Part shown: one piece after another, positions 55,493 through 63,862 of the stretch
Position numbering within the stretch: the first letter of the stretch is position 1
How the letters are laid out: each line of letters opens with the position of its first letter
Source: Plesiocystis pacifica SIR-1
GTDB taxonomy: Bacteria; Myxococcota_A; Polyangia; Nannocystales; Nannocystaceae
Assembly (NCBI RefSeq): GCF_000170895.1
Contig: NZ_ABCS01000011.1
Span: 62,001-126,000, forward strand
Reading direction: 5' to 3'
Length of the DNA: 64,000 nucleotides
The notes under the pieces: model-generated
Databases searched by the model: none
Seen by the model: only the letters and a program-made list of their open reading frames with translations
What the model was told of the DNA's origin: nothing
Made by a program: the position numbers and the translations under genes

Positions 55493-56465
55493 CGAACAGG
55501 AGGACGAGGACCAGCTGTCCTGGCGCGAGCGTCGAGCCGCGCGCAAGGCCGCCGAGCGCCCGCTCTCGGCTCGCGTCGCCCTGGCCGTGCTCATGGGCGG
55601 CGCAGGCTTGGTCGCCGTCCGGGCCCTCGTCGCCACGCTGATTCAGATCCACGGCGACGGCATGGCACCGACGATCCTCGACGGCGAGTCCGTCGTCATG
55701 ACCCGAGGAGCCTGGGGCATCGAGGCCGGCGACATCGTCGTCTACGACCCCGCGCCCCCGACCCTGCCCCCCGAAGAGTCTGAGCCTGGGCCCGAGACCT
55801 TCGAGCCCCCGCGCCCCGGCCACAACGACGCCCCCGAGGGCAGCCGCGAAGGTGGAGCCGTGGTCGATCGTCGCCAGGCGCCCCGCGGTGAGCTGCGCAA
55901 CACCGCCGTGGTCGACGTCGACGAGGTCGAGAGCAACTGGGAGCGCGTCCAGGGGCGCCACGAGAAGACGCGCGCGCGCAACTTCCGGGTTGGCCGAGTG
56001 CTCGCCGTCCCCGGCGACACCGTGACCTTCCACGCCCCCGACGCCGCCCTCGGCCTGATCGTCAACGGCCGCGCCCTCGGGCAGAAGCTCGACGACCCGA
56101 TCCGCCTCGTCCTCGCCGGCCGCCCGGCCCCGGGCGAGGACAGCGTCGACGTCACCAAGCCCCGCATGCGCGCCCTGGCCTGGGAGACCCTCGGCGACAG
56201 CCGCTACCCGGTGCTGGTCAGCACCGACACGCCCGAGTGGTCCGGCATGGCCCTCCCCCGCGACCTCGGACCCATCGAGATCGAGGCCGACGGCTACCTC
56301 ATCCTCGCCGACAACCGCGACGAAGGCGCGTGCTGTGACAGCCGCGAGCTCGGCTGGATCGCCCCCGAGCAGCTCCGCGGTGAGATCGTCCTGCGCCTGG
56401 CCGGGGATCCCAGCGCTTCCCCCGACAGCGACCCCCGCTCCCGCGGCCTGGCCTGGCTGCCCTGA
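55476..56465 (+). CDS. Signal peptidase I homologue lacking the catalytic Ser and Lys
   Basis: 329 residues: a basic N-terminus, one membrane helix (ARVALAVLMGGAGLVAVRALVA, about 32-53), then signal-peptidase boxes. Box B, normally GDSMxPT, is GDGMAPT (Gly62 at the Ser position). Box D, normally KRVxxxPGD, is GRVLAVPGD (Gly173 at the Lys position). Box E (LADNRDEGACCDSRELGWI) is well kept. Both halves of the Ser-Lys dyad are thus missing while the fold appears intact, so hydrolysis is not expected. ATG 55476 overlaps the thiE-like gene by 17 bp, placing it in the thiamine operon. Confidence 0.8.
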   Translation: MLRRRDEQEDEDQLSWRERRAARKAAERPLSARVALAVLMGGAGLVAVRALVATLIQIHGDGMAPTILDGESVVMTRGAWGIEAGDIVVYDPAPPTLPPEESEPGPETFEPPRPGHNDAPEGSREGGAVVDRRQAPRGELRNTAVVDVDEVESNWERVQGRHEKTRARNFRVGRVLAVPGDTVTFHAPDAALGLIVNGRALGQKLDDPIRLVLAGRPAPGEDSVDVTKPRMRALAWETLGDSRYPVLVSTDTPEWSGMALPRDLGPIEIEADGYLILADNRDEGACCDSRELGWIAPEQLRGEIVLRLAGDPSASPDSDPRSRGLAWLP

Positions 56466-56533
56466 GCCACAGCGCCTCCGGGGCCGCCAAAATGGGGTTG
56501 CGCGGGGTGTGAGAGATTTCCCTTGGCCAAGGT

Positions 56534-56562
56534 TTGACCCGCGCGCCCGAGGGCACTAAAAC
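56534..56562 (+). promoter_or_regulatory. Sigma-70 promoter of tRNA-Thr
   Basis: TTGACC (56534-56539) and TAAAAC (56557-56562) with a 17-bp spacer and a GC-rich discriminator, the same design as the initiator-tRNA promoter at 7660. Confidence 0.75.
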
Positions 56563-56585
56563 CAGCGCCCCGACTCCCCGCTTTC

Positions 56586-56658
56586 GCCCAGATAGCTCAG
56601 TTGGTAGAGCAGCGGTTTCGTAAACCGCAGGTCGCAGGTTCAAGTCCTGTTCTGGGCT
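56586..56658 (+). tRNA. tRNA-Thr (CGT)
   Basis: A 73-nt cloverleaf with a fully paired acceptor (GCCCAGA/TCTGGGC), D-arm GCTCAGTTGGTAGAGC, anticodon stem-loop GCGGT TTCGTAA ACCGC with anticodon CGT, and T-arm GCAGGTTCAAGTCCTGT. CCA is not encoded. A promoter precedes it by about 24 nt after the -10 box. Confidence 0.95.
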
Positions 56659-56932
56659 CCCGAGAGGCCGCTAGGTTCACCCTGGCGGCCTCTTCTGATC
56701 GACGGGCATCACAGGCTCCCGAGGTCTGGCTCCGACCCCTTGGCCCCGCGAGCTCCTCCTCGAACAGATTGGGAGCCTTGTCCCGATGCTCCCGCTCCGA
56801 GATCGAGCGCTTCGCCTGCTCGACGGCGTCCAAAAAACAGCCGGCAATTCGGCCATCGTCATCGACGGCTGCGTAGTGCTCGAAGGCCTCGGTGACGTCG
56901 CGCTCTGCCGCTCTGAGCATGCGCACGCGCAT
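56597..56932 (-). pseudogene. Truncated ParE/RelE-type toxin gene
   Basis: The first 55 or so residues from ATG 56932 resemble the N-terminal part of ParE/RelE toxins (RAAERDVTEAFEHYAAV, AGCFLDAVEQAKRSISE). The expected C-terminal strands (RRL.L..FPY..VY) do not appear in any frame. Instead the open frame runs antisense across the tRNA-Thr terminator and into the tRNA gene. It begins 2 bp after the antitoxin-like gene on the same strand. Most likely a toxin whose 3' half was lost. Confidence 0.55.
56663..56693 (+). terminator. Hairpin after tRNA-Thr
   Basis: A 9-bp stem AGAGGCCGC/GCGGCCTCT with a 13-nt loop starts 5 bases after the tRNA. The tail is only TCTGAT, so it is a plausible but imperfect terminator. 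Confidence 0.6.
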
Positions 56933-56934
56933 GT

Positions 56935-57192
56935 TCAGCCGCTTCGTTGCTCGTGCGAGCGGCCAACCCGGGCACGCAGCCGTGCCATCACGTCGTCGAA
57001 GTCCACGAGGGTCTCCTCGCCGCGCTCGAGCGCTTCCCTTCGCCGTTGGACCTCCGCGAGCCAGGCCGTACGGAGCTCGTTGGGCGATGAACCGTCGCCG
57101 ATGCTGTCCGCGAGGATGGCGGCAATCTGGGCCCGCTCGTGCTCAGGCAGCTCCAGGGCGGCGTCCAGGATCTGGCTGGCTTCGTCGGTCAT
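56935..57192 (-). CDS. Addiction-module antitoxin-like protein
   Basis: 85 residues with the pattern of small addiction-module antitoxins found next to ParE/RelE toxins: DEASQILDAALELPEHERAQIAAILADSI followed by a helical region with WLAEVQRRREALERGEETLVDF. It comes first in the pair and its stop lies 2 bp before the toxin start, the standard order. With the toxin truncated it may be an orphan. Confidence 0.7.
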   Translation of the reverse strand: MTDEASQILDAALELPEHERAQIAAILADSIGDGSSPNELRTAWLAEVQRRREALERGEETLVDFDDVMARLRARVGRSHEQRSG

Positions 57193-57493
57193 GCCTGCCA
57201 GTGTAGCGCGCTCGGGCCCTCCAAGACGCGGGCTCACCCCCTTGCGAAGGGTAGACGCGCGAACCTCCGATGGAGCCGTCAGACCGCGCGGACCTGACCC
57301 CGATGCTCGGGGAACAGTTCGAACTTCGATGGACATGCATCGACGCTAGCGCCACGACATCCCAGAGGCCACCAACGCCGCTGGCCGCTGTCCCGTCAAC
57401 GGGCCGCCGGCCAGCTCCCGGGCCACCTCAGCTCTACTCTCTCGACGCCAGCGACTTCGGGCGCGGCCACAGTTCCGATCCACGACAAAACGA
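57193..57493. other. About 300 bp without a gene
   Basis: Between the antitoxin start and the terminator of the thioredoxin-like lipoprotein gene. No coding frame with window-like codon usage and no clear structure is seen; the antitoxin promoter must lie at its left end. Confidence 0.5.
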
Positions 57494-57521
57494 GAGCGCC
57501 CGCGGACAGCCGCGGGCGCTC
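57494..57521 (-). terminator. Intrinsic terminator of the thioredoxin-like lipoprotein gene
   Basis: A perfect 12-bp stem GAGCGCCCGCGG/CCGCGGGCGCTC with a 4-nt loop lies 24 bp beyond the minus-strand stop. On the minus strand it is followed by TCGTTTTG. Confidence 0.85.
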
Positions 57522-57545
57522 GGACGCGAAACCGGTCGAGACCGA

Positions 57546-58394
57546 CTACAGGTGCTGCTGGATGACCGTGTTGAACACGTTCATCTGGTCGAGGTCCTGC
57601 CAGTTCATGTCCTCGTCGATGAGCCAGAAGCTCGGGAACTGCATGAGCGGCAGGTGGGTGTAGTAGTTCTGCGCGTCGTCGGACACGACCCAGACCTTCT
57701 CCGGGCCGGGGTAGTTGTTGTCCCACGCGATGGCGTCGGCGTTGTTCGGCGGGCTCCCGCCCTCGTCCTCGGTGATGACCGTGACCCAGGCGAAGGTGTC
57801 GGCCTCGATCTCGGCGCGGAGGGGGTTGATGAGCACGTCCATGACGCCCTGGTTGCCGCCGAAGAGCTCGACGCAGAGGTTGTCCTGACCGCCGAGGCAC
57901 AGCGACATCATCTGGCAGGGGCCACACCACACGGCGGAGGTGTCGATGAGGATCGGGACGCCCGCGTACTCGCAGATGTTGACGTCCTCACCGTACTGGT
58001 TCACGCCGCCGAAGTGGGGCGCGGGCGCACCCACGGCCGCCTGACCGCCCCAACCGGGGTCGGGGATGGCGCAATCCTCGGTGCCGGTCTCCCCCTCGGT
58101 GGTGGTGCCGTCGTCCGTCGTCCCGTCGTCCGTGGTGCCGTCGTCCGTCGTCCCGTCGTCCGTCGTCCCGTCGTCCGTCGTCCCGTCGTCCGTAGTGTCG
58201 TCGTCGGTCCCGACCTCGTCTTCACCACTGGTGGTGTCGTCAGCATCGTCGCCGTTGTCGTCCCCCGCGGTGTCCCCATCACCTGCGCTGTCGTCACCGT
58301 CGACGACCTCAACGGAGCACCCAGGCGCAAACGCAATCAGGGCAAAGGCGGACGCGAGGAGACTGAGGTTTCGGGGAAATGCTTGAATTTTCAT
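57546..58394 (-). CDS. Lipoprotein with repeat linker and thioredoxin-like domain
   Basis: 282 residues. The signal peptide ends in FAPGC (cysteine about 26). About 75 residues of Asp/Thr/Gly linker follow, including six or seven TTDDG repeats. The C-terminal domain is thioredoxin-like: VGAPAPHFGGVNQYG, VPILIDTSAVWCGPCQMMS with the CGPC active site near residue 155, then LPLMQFPSFWLIDED with a Pro in the cis-Pro position. Probably an envelope thiol-disulfide oxidoreductase held away from the membrane by the linker. A single-gene unit with its own promoter and terminator. Confidence 0.8.
   Translation of the reverse strand: MKIQAFPRNLSLLASAFALIAFAPGCSVEVVDGDDSAGDGDTAGDDNGDDADDTTSGEDEVGTDDDTTDDGTTDDGTTDDGTTDDGTTDDGTTDDGTTTEGETGTEDCAIPDPGWGGQAAVGAPAPHFGGVNQYGEDVNICEYAGVPILIDTSAVWCGPCQMMSLCLGGQDNLCVELFGGNQGVMDVLINPLRAEIEADTFAWVTVITEDEGGSPPNNADAIAWDNNYPGPEKVWVVSDDAQNYYTHLPLMQFPSFWLIDEDMNWQDLDQMNVFNTVIQQHL
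58100..58205 (-). repeat. 15-bp in-frame tandem repeat (TTDDG linker)
   Basis: Six or more 15-bp units (plus-strand core CGTCGTCCGTCGTCC with single-base variants) encode the TTDDG linker of the thioredoxin-like lipoprotein. High DNA identity between units predicts length variation by slippage. Confidence 0.9.
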
Positions 58395-58439
58395 GGGGAG
58401 AGTCGGCCTTTCGGTGCCAGCTTCGTTGGGTTCGGGCGT

Positions 58440-58469
58440 ACTCTAGGGTTGTTTGGGGGGGAATGTAAA
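58440..58469 (-). promoter_or_regulatory. Probable promoter of the thioredoxin-like lipoprotein
   Basis: On the minus strand TTTACA (58469-58464) and TAGAGT (58445-58440) are separated by 18 bp, about 45 bp before the ATG at 58394. Confidence 0.5.
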
Positions 58470-58627
58470 GAGAAGTCAGCTCGAGCGACACACATGAGAA
58501 TTCCAACCCTCAATTTCGGCAAAAACCGCCGCATTCAGTGTTTCGAACGCCATTTTACTGGCACTGAACGGCGGATCCCTCCGCTGATTACCCCTCCCGG
58601 GAAGTGTGATGCGGGCCGGCGCCAGGT

Positions 58628-61210
58628 TCACTCGGCCCGATCGGTCCAGTTCTTCCAGGAGCAAGCCTGAGCCCAGTCCAAACCCGTACCGATCGGGCTC
58701 CCGGGGGGCGGCTCAACCACACGGGGGGCCGGCCGGCGGTCCCCCTCCGCCCGATCGAGCCACCGGCGCACCTGCCCTGCGAGGGCCTGCGCGCTCGCGT
58801 CGCGGGCACGCTCGAGCCGCGGGAGCAGCTCGACGAGCTTGGCCTCGCACGCGCCCGTGACCCGTGGGCTCGCCCCAGGGTCGCTGGCCAGGCCCACCAG
58901 CGCATCCACGAAGGCCCCCCGGGTGAGCTCGAGGAGCGCGCGGGTGCGGGCGCTGGCCGACGGCGGCGCGCGGCTCGGCCACGCCTTGGCCTCGATGCGG
59001 TCGAGGAGCTCGGCGAGGTCGAGGGTATCGGCCGCGCCGCTGCGGCTGGCTTGCAGCTCGAGGCGGTGGACCCGGCGGCGATCGAGGAGCTCCCCGAGGG
59101 TCATGTCCGCGGCGGCCCGAGCCAGCGCCAGGGCGTCGAAGTCTGGGCCCGCGTAGCTGGGGAGCGCGTCGATGTGCGCGTCGGGGGTCGGGCGCATGAT
59201 CGCTTCCACCGAAGCGGGGACGTCGAGGACCGCGGGGTCGAGGGTTTCGAGGACCGCGTCGAGGGCCTCGCGCTGCTCGGGCCAGGGCACCGGACGGACG
59301 CCGCGCTCGAGCTGGGGGTCGAGCTCGAAGCGCTGGCCCCCGACGCGCTTGGCCGCCGCCTCGAGCTGGTAGCGGTGGAAGAAGTACAGCGGCGCCAGGG
59401 TGCGCTCGAGGTCCTTGGGCTGCGCGCCCTGGGTGAGGTTGTGGGGCCCAAAGCGGCCCAGGGCGTGGGCGCGGACGTCGAGGACCTCGCGCAGCTCGGC
59501 GACGGAGTCGCTGCCGTTGTCCCACAGCGCGCCCTCGGGGTGGGCGCTGCCCTGGGGGCGCGACTCGGGGTCGCTGAGGAAGACCATCCCAGCCGCCGCG
59601 GCGCGCTCGCGCAGCTCGGCGACGGCGGCCTCCCCTTCCCCGGGTTTCCACGCGCGGTAGAGGTACTCGAAGGCCAGCAGGTCCCACTCGCCGATGCCCT
59701 CGGCGTAGACCTGGCTCAGGTCGTAGCGCGCGTCGGGGCTCCCGGGCTCGCCGTCGAGGTGGATGCGCGGCGCCGGATAGTCCATGACCGAGGCGCGCCC
59801 GTAGGTGCTCGCGGCGAAGTTGTGGCGAAAGCCCAGGGTGTGCCCGACCTCGTGGGCCGCGAGCTGACGGATGCGCGCGAGCGCCAGCGAGACCGGATCG
59901 CCGCCGCCCTTGCCGATCTTGACGACCTTGGCCGGGTCGGCCTCGACCCCGAGCAGGGCCTCGAAGATGCGCCGATCCTGGCGCACGCGCTGCGAGCCCA
60001 GGGTGACGTTGCCCTTGATGATCTCGCCGGTCCGCGGGTCGTGGACGGCGTGGCCGTAGCTCCACCCCCGGGTCGAGCGGTGCACCCAGTTGATGACGTT
60101 GTAGCGGACGTCCATGGGGTCGACGCCCTCGGGCAGCAGCTCGACCCGGAAGCCGTCGGGGAAGCCCGCCGCCGCGAAGGCCTCGGCCCACCACGAGGCG
60201 CCCTCGATGAGCGCGCCGCGGATCGGCTCGGGGGTCCCGCGATCGACGTAGTAAACCAGCGGCTCCCCGGCGACCAGGCGGTGGCGCAGGGCGAGCTGCT
60301 GGGCCAGGGGGCGGTCGAGGGGCACGGAGAAGTCGAGGTGCTCGGTGATCAGCGCGCCCAGGTCCTCGACCGCCGCCCGCGGCTCGAAGCCCGGCGGCGG
60401 GAGGCGGACCAGCGAGACGTGCTGGCGCAGGCTCAGGCGCCCGGACTCGGGGCTGGTGGAGTCGGCCCAGCCCCTGCCCTCGTCGCTGGTGAAGGTCAGC
60501 GAGACCTCGAGCTCGACGTTGTCGGGGAAGGCCCGGAGCGCGCCGATCTCGACGAAGCTCTCGTCCTCGGCGAGGCGCCAGCGCCCCCCGTCGCGGCCGC
60601 TCAGCGAGGCCGCGACGCCGTGGAGGTCGCCGACGAGGAGGGGCTCGAGCTCGACGAGCACGCGCGGGCCAGGTTCGGACTTGGACGCCAGCTCGGACGG
60701 GTCTCGGGCGACCACCGGCAAGCTGGCGAGGATCGCCGTGGGAAAGGCCGCCGCCGTCGCGCGGCGCTCGTCGGGGCCGCCCGCCTCGGCGCGAAACTCC
60801 GTGTTGACCACCTCGGCGACCACGCGCGCGCCGACCAGGCGCAGACGCAGCAGGCGCACGCTCCCGAGCTCGCCGCGGTCGAGGCCGATGGGGTTGGCCC
60901 CGTGTCCGCGGGCGAGGCCCTCGACCAAGAGCAGCTCCATGCCCCCAGGCGCGCCGGCCTCGGCGACGTCGAGCTCGGCGTAGACCGCTCCGGCGTCGGT
61001 GTCGGTCCACAGCGGCACGAAGCCCTCGCTGCGCTCGGCGCCAGACTCGGCGACGAAGTCCTCGACGCTCGGGGAGGACTCGCGCGCGGCGGCGTCCTCC
61101 CCCGGAGACTCGCTGTCCGACTGCGAGCCGCCCGTACAACCCGCGCCCGCGCACAGGACCACGAACAACGCACGCTTGACGAAGGGGAGAGCTGCGGCTC
61201 CGCGGAGCAT
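58628..61210 (-). CDS. Metzincin-type zinc metalloprotease lipoprotein
   Basis: 860 residues with a lipobox AGAGC (cysteine about 25). The first 300 residues are beta-rich (DUF5117-like), then YVDRGTPEPIRGALIEGASW leads into the catalytic domain. The zinc site HEVGHTLGFRH near residue 451 fits HExxHxxGxxH, and SVMDYP about 17 residues later is a Met-turn, so this is a metzincin. The rest is helical, with the conserved LAPLYFFHRYQLEAAAK. Related proteins are annotated as zinc-dependent metalloproteases (DUF4953). A lipid-anchored envelope or surface protease is expected. It is divergent from the VWA lipoprotein with 68 bp between starts. Confidence 0.85.
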   Translation of the reverse strand: MLRGAAALPFVKRALFVVLCAGAGCTGGSQSDSESPGEDAAARESSPSVEDFVAESGAERSEGFVPLWTDTDAGAVYAELDVAEAGAPGGMELLLVEGLARGHGANPIGLDRGELGSVRLLRLRLVGARVVAEVVNTEFRAEAGGPDERRATAAAFPTAILASLPVVARDPSELASKSEPGPRVLVELEPLLVGDLHGVAASLSGRDGGRWRLAEDESFVEIGALRAFPDNVELEVSLTFTSDEGRGWADSTSPESGRLSLRQHVSLVRLPPPGFEPRAAVEDLGALITEHLDFSVPLDRPLAQQLALRHRLVAGEPLVYYVDRGTPEPIRGALIEGASWWAEAFAAAGFPDGFRVELLPEGVDPMDVRYNVINWVHRSTRGWSYGHAVHDPRTGEIIKGNVTLGSQRVRQDRRIFEALLGVEADPAKVVKIGKGGGDPVSLALARIRQLAAHEVGHTLGFRHNFAASTYGRASVMDYPAPRIHLDGEPGSPDARYDLSQVYAEGIGEWDLLAFEYLYRAWKPGEGEAAVAELRERAAAAGMVFLSDPESRPQGSAHPEGALWDNGSDSVAELREVLDVRAHALGRFGPHNLTQGAQPKDLERTLAPLYFFHRYQLEAAAKRVGGQRFELDPQLERGVRPVPWPEQREALDAVLETLDPAVLDVPASVEAIMRPTPDAHIDALPSYAGPDFDALALARAAADMTLGELLDRRRVHRLELQASRSGAADTLDLAELLDRIEAKAWPSRAPPSASARTRALLELTRGAFVDALVGLASDPGASPRVTGACEAKLVELLPRLERARDASAQALAGQVRRWLDRAEGDRRPAPRVVEPPPGSPIGTGLDWAQACSWKNWTDRAE

Positions 61211-61278
61211 GGGCCAACGGTACCGCGCTTTGGACCCAGGGCGTGATCGATCCGCGCCGCTGAAGTGACTGTCAGAGC

Positions 61279-62568
61279 ATGCGCTTGCCCCTTGCCTCCC
61301 AAACACCCGCGCGCCGCCGCCCCCTGAGCCTGGGCCTCGCCGCGGCGCTGTCCATGACCCTGCTCGCCGCCTGCTCCGACGACTCGGCCGCGGGCCTCGA
61401 CGAGCTCGGCGACGAAGTCGGTGACGAATACGGCGACGAGTACGGCGGCGACGAGCTCGGCGACGAAGGCTTCGGTGAGGACGGGGCTGGCGACAGCGGC
61501 GGGGCAGAGGGCGGCGAGAACGAGGACGGCGGAGAGCCCATCGAGCCCGGCCAGCTCACCGGCGGCGAGTGGCGAGACCTCGACGACTGGGGCTTTTGGC
61601 TGGCCCTCGGCGAGCAGGCCTCGGCCTGGACGACGCAGTTCCACCACTGGGGCGTCGACACCTCCATGCGCATCCCGGTCCTGGCCCTCGTCGACGGCGA
61701 GCCGGCGGCCGACGTGGTCGTGCAGGTCCGCGACGGCCTCGACGACCTGCGCTGGACGGCGCGCACCAACAACGAGGGCGAGGCCGAGCTATGGCCCGCC
61801 TTCGACGGCGAGCTCCTCCAGCCGCCGCTGACCATCCTCGCCGACGGCCACAGCGTGGTCCTCGACACCCTCCCCGAGGTTGGCGCGAGCAACCCCGACC
61901 CCGTGGTCTTCGAGCTCGACGAGGACCCGGGCGCGACCGGCCTCGACCTGATGTTCGTCGTCGACACCACCGGGTCCATGGGCGACGAGCTGAGCTACCT
62001 CCAGGTCGAGCTCGAGGACGTCATCAACCGGGTCAGCAGCGACCTCGCCAACGACGTCGACCTGCGCCTGAGCGTGAACTTCTACCGCGACGAGGGCGAC
62101 GACTACGTGGTCGAGCCCTTCCCCTTCACCGACGATCCCAGCGTGGCCCTGACCCAGCTCGCCGCCCAGAGCACGGACGGCGGCGGCGACTGGCCCGAGG
62201 CCGTCGACGCGGCCCTGGTCAACGCCGTCTACGAGCACCAGTGGCGCGACTCGGCCCGCGCGCGCCTGATGTTCCTGATCCTCGACGCCCCGCCGCACGA
62301 CACGCCCCAGATCCGCGACGTGCTCACCAGCGCCACCGAGGACGCCGCCGCCCTCGGGGTGCGCGTCATCCCCGTGGCCGCCAGCGGCATCGACAAGCCC
62401 ACGGAGTTCCTGCTGCGCAGCCTCGACATCGCCACGGGGGGCACCTACACCTTCCTCACCGACCACAGCGGCATCGGCGGATCACACCTGGAGCCGACGG
62501 TGGGCGAGTACAGCGTGGAGCTGTTCAACGACATGCTCGTCCGGCTGATCGTCGAGGCCATGCAATAG
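61279..62568 (+). CDS. Lipoprotein with von Willebrand factor A domain
   Basis: 429 residues. Lipobox LLAAC at about residue 28-32, then an acidic Gly/Asp/Glu linker with GDE(Y/V) repeats, a short beta domain (IPVLALVDGEPAADVVVQV) and a C-terminal VWA domain. The metal-ion site begins at about residue 225 with FVVDTTGSMGDE (DxTxS), and TDGGGDWPEAVDAAL supplies the later Thr/Asp region. VWA domains mediate metal-dependent protein binding; this one would act on the cell surface or in the periplasm. It shares a divergent promoter region with the metzincin lipoprotein. Confidence 0.85.
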   Translation: MRLPLASQTPARRRPLSLGLAAALSMTLLAACSDDSAAGLDELGDEVGDEYGDEYGGDELGDEGFGEDGAGDSGGAEGGENEDGGEPIEPGQLTGGEWRDLDDWGFWLALGEQASAWTTQFHHWGVDTSMRIPVLALVDGEPAADVVVQVRDGLDDLRWTARTNNEGEAELWPAFDGELLQPPLTILADGHSVVLDTLPEVGASNPDPVVFELDEDPGATGLDLMFVVDTTGSMGDELSYLQVELEDVINRVSSDLANDVDLRLSVNFYRDEGDDYVVEPFPFTDDPSVALTQLAAQSTDGGGDWPEAVDAALVNAVYEHQWRDSARARLMFLILDAPPHDTPQIRDVLTSATEDAAALGVRVIPVAASGIDKPTEFLLRSLDIATGGTYTFLTDHSGIGGSHLEPTVGEYSVELFNDMLVRLIVEAMQ

Positions 62569-62605
62569 TGCGCAAGCACCTGCGCTCCTTGACAAGTGCC
62601 AGCGA

Positions 62606-63838
62606 ATGCGGACGAATCGGTCCGTGGCATCGTTGACTCGCGACGACTACATCCGCAAGGGCGTCTGGAAAATCCTGTGGTCCCTCGCTGTCGTCTTTGT
62701 GATCCCCTGGACCCGGACCAAGGTGCGTAACTGGGGCCGGGTCCCGCGGCGCGGCGGGCTGCTCATCGTCGCCAATCACCCCTCGCCCTGGGACCCCATC
62801 GCGGTGCCCTGGGCGAGCATCCGCCAGGTCCACAACCTGGGCACGGACCAGCTCCTGCGCGTGCCCTACTTCGGCTGGATGATGCCCTACTTCTCGATGA
62901 TCCCGTTCAAGAAGGGCATGCGGGATCCGGAGGCCCTCAAGGAGCTCAAGCGGCGCGTCGACAACGGCGACGCCGCGCTGATCTTCGCCGAGGGGGACCG
63001 GACCTGGACCGGGCGCTCCAACCCCCTCAAGCCGGGCATCGGCCGCATGGTCAAGCGCCTGGGCGTGCCGGTGGCTACGGTCTGCGTGGAGACCGGGCAC
63101 ATGAAGTGGCCGCGCTGGGCCAAGTACCCCCGGGCCGTCCCCCTCCAGCTGCGGGTCATCGACGTCACCGACTACCCCGAGGACATGAGCCCCGAGGCCA
63201 TCACGGCCGACCTGGCGACCAAGATCAGCGTCGACCCCGAGGCCATCGAGCTGCCCCCGCGCAGCTTCGGCTTCCGCCTCGCCCACGGCCTGCCCAGCTT
63301 GCTGTGGGCCTGCCCGCACTGCTTCGCCGTGGGCGCCCTCCACGTCGCCAAGGACGACGACGACTGCATCGAATGCGGCGCCTGCTCGGCGCGCTGGCGC
63401 GTCACCTTGCGCTGCCAGATCGTCGGCGAGGGCGGCGGGGCCGAGGACATGTTCATCGACAAGGCCGCCTCCCGGCTCCACGAGCACTTCGGCGAGCTGC
63501 CCATCGCCGACCGCGAGAGCTTCGAGAACGACGGCATCGCCCTGGTCAGCGAGGCCATGGTCGAGCGCATCCACCGGGGCAAGGTCGAGGCCGAGGCCCT
63601 CGGCGTCGGTCTGCTCGAGCTGCGCCACGATCGCCTGCGCTTCACCGACGAGCGCGGCCTCGAGCACGAGCTCGAATTCCACTCGGTTCGGGCCGTGCTC
63701 ATGCAGGTCGGCAACCGGCTGCAGGTGCGCACGGACGAGGAGAACTTCCAGCTCACGCCCACGGCCCACTCGACGAACATGTGGAAGCTGTTCATCGACC
63801 GCCACCTCCACGAGTACCGCTCGCGCGACGCGAGCTAG
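62606..63838 (+). CDS. PlsC-type acyltransferase with C-terminal zinc ribbon
   Basis: 410 residues. The N-terminal 220 form a lysophospholipid acyltransferase domain with the HX4D motif in ANHPSPWDP (about 56-64), FGWMMPYFSMIPFKKG, and the substrate motif FAEGDRTW (about 126-133) where the family usually has EGTR. Uniquely, a CPHC...CIECGAC zinc-ribbon-like segment starts near 235, followed by about 150 residues of unknown fold ending in a PH-like beta region (LRFTDERGLEHELEFHSVRAVLMQV). The acyltransferase domain would acylate 1-acylglycerol-phosphate or a related lipid at the inner membrane. The extra domain has no recognised role. Confidence 0.85.
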   Translation: MRTNRSVASLTRDDYIRKGVWKILWSLAVVFVIPWTRTKVRNWGRVPRRGGLLIVANHPSPWDPIAVPWASIRQVHNLGTDQLLRVPYFGWMMPYFSMIPFKKGMRDPEALKELKRRVDNGDAALIFAEGDRTWTGRSNPLKPGIGRMVKRLGVPVATVCVETGHMKWPRWAKYPRAVPLQLRVIDVTDYPEDMSPEAITADLATKISVDPEAIELPPRSFGFRLAHGLPSLLWACPHCFAVGALHVAKDDDDCIECGACSARWRVTLRCQIVGEGGGAEDMFIDKAASRLHEHFGELPIADRESFENDGIALVSEAMVERIHRGKVEAEALGVGLLELRHDRLRFTDERGLEHELEFHSVRAVLMQVGNRLQVRTDEENFQLTPTAHSTNMWKLFIDRHLHEYRSRDAS

Positions 63839-63862
63839 ACCAAGGCTCAGGGGCTCGGGGGC

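Noticed and set aside
58100..58205. Regular 15-bp repeats that could suggest a CRISPR or iteron array
   Set aside because: No unique spacers; the units are contiguous and in frame, encoding TTDDG.
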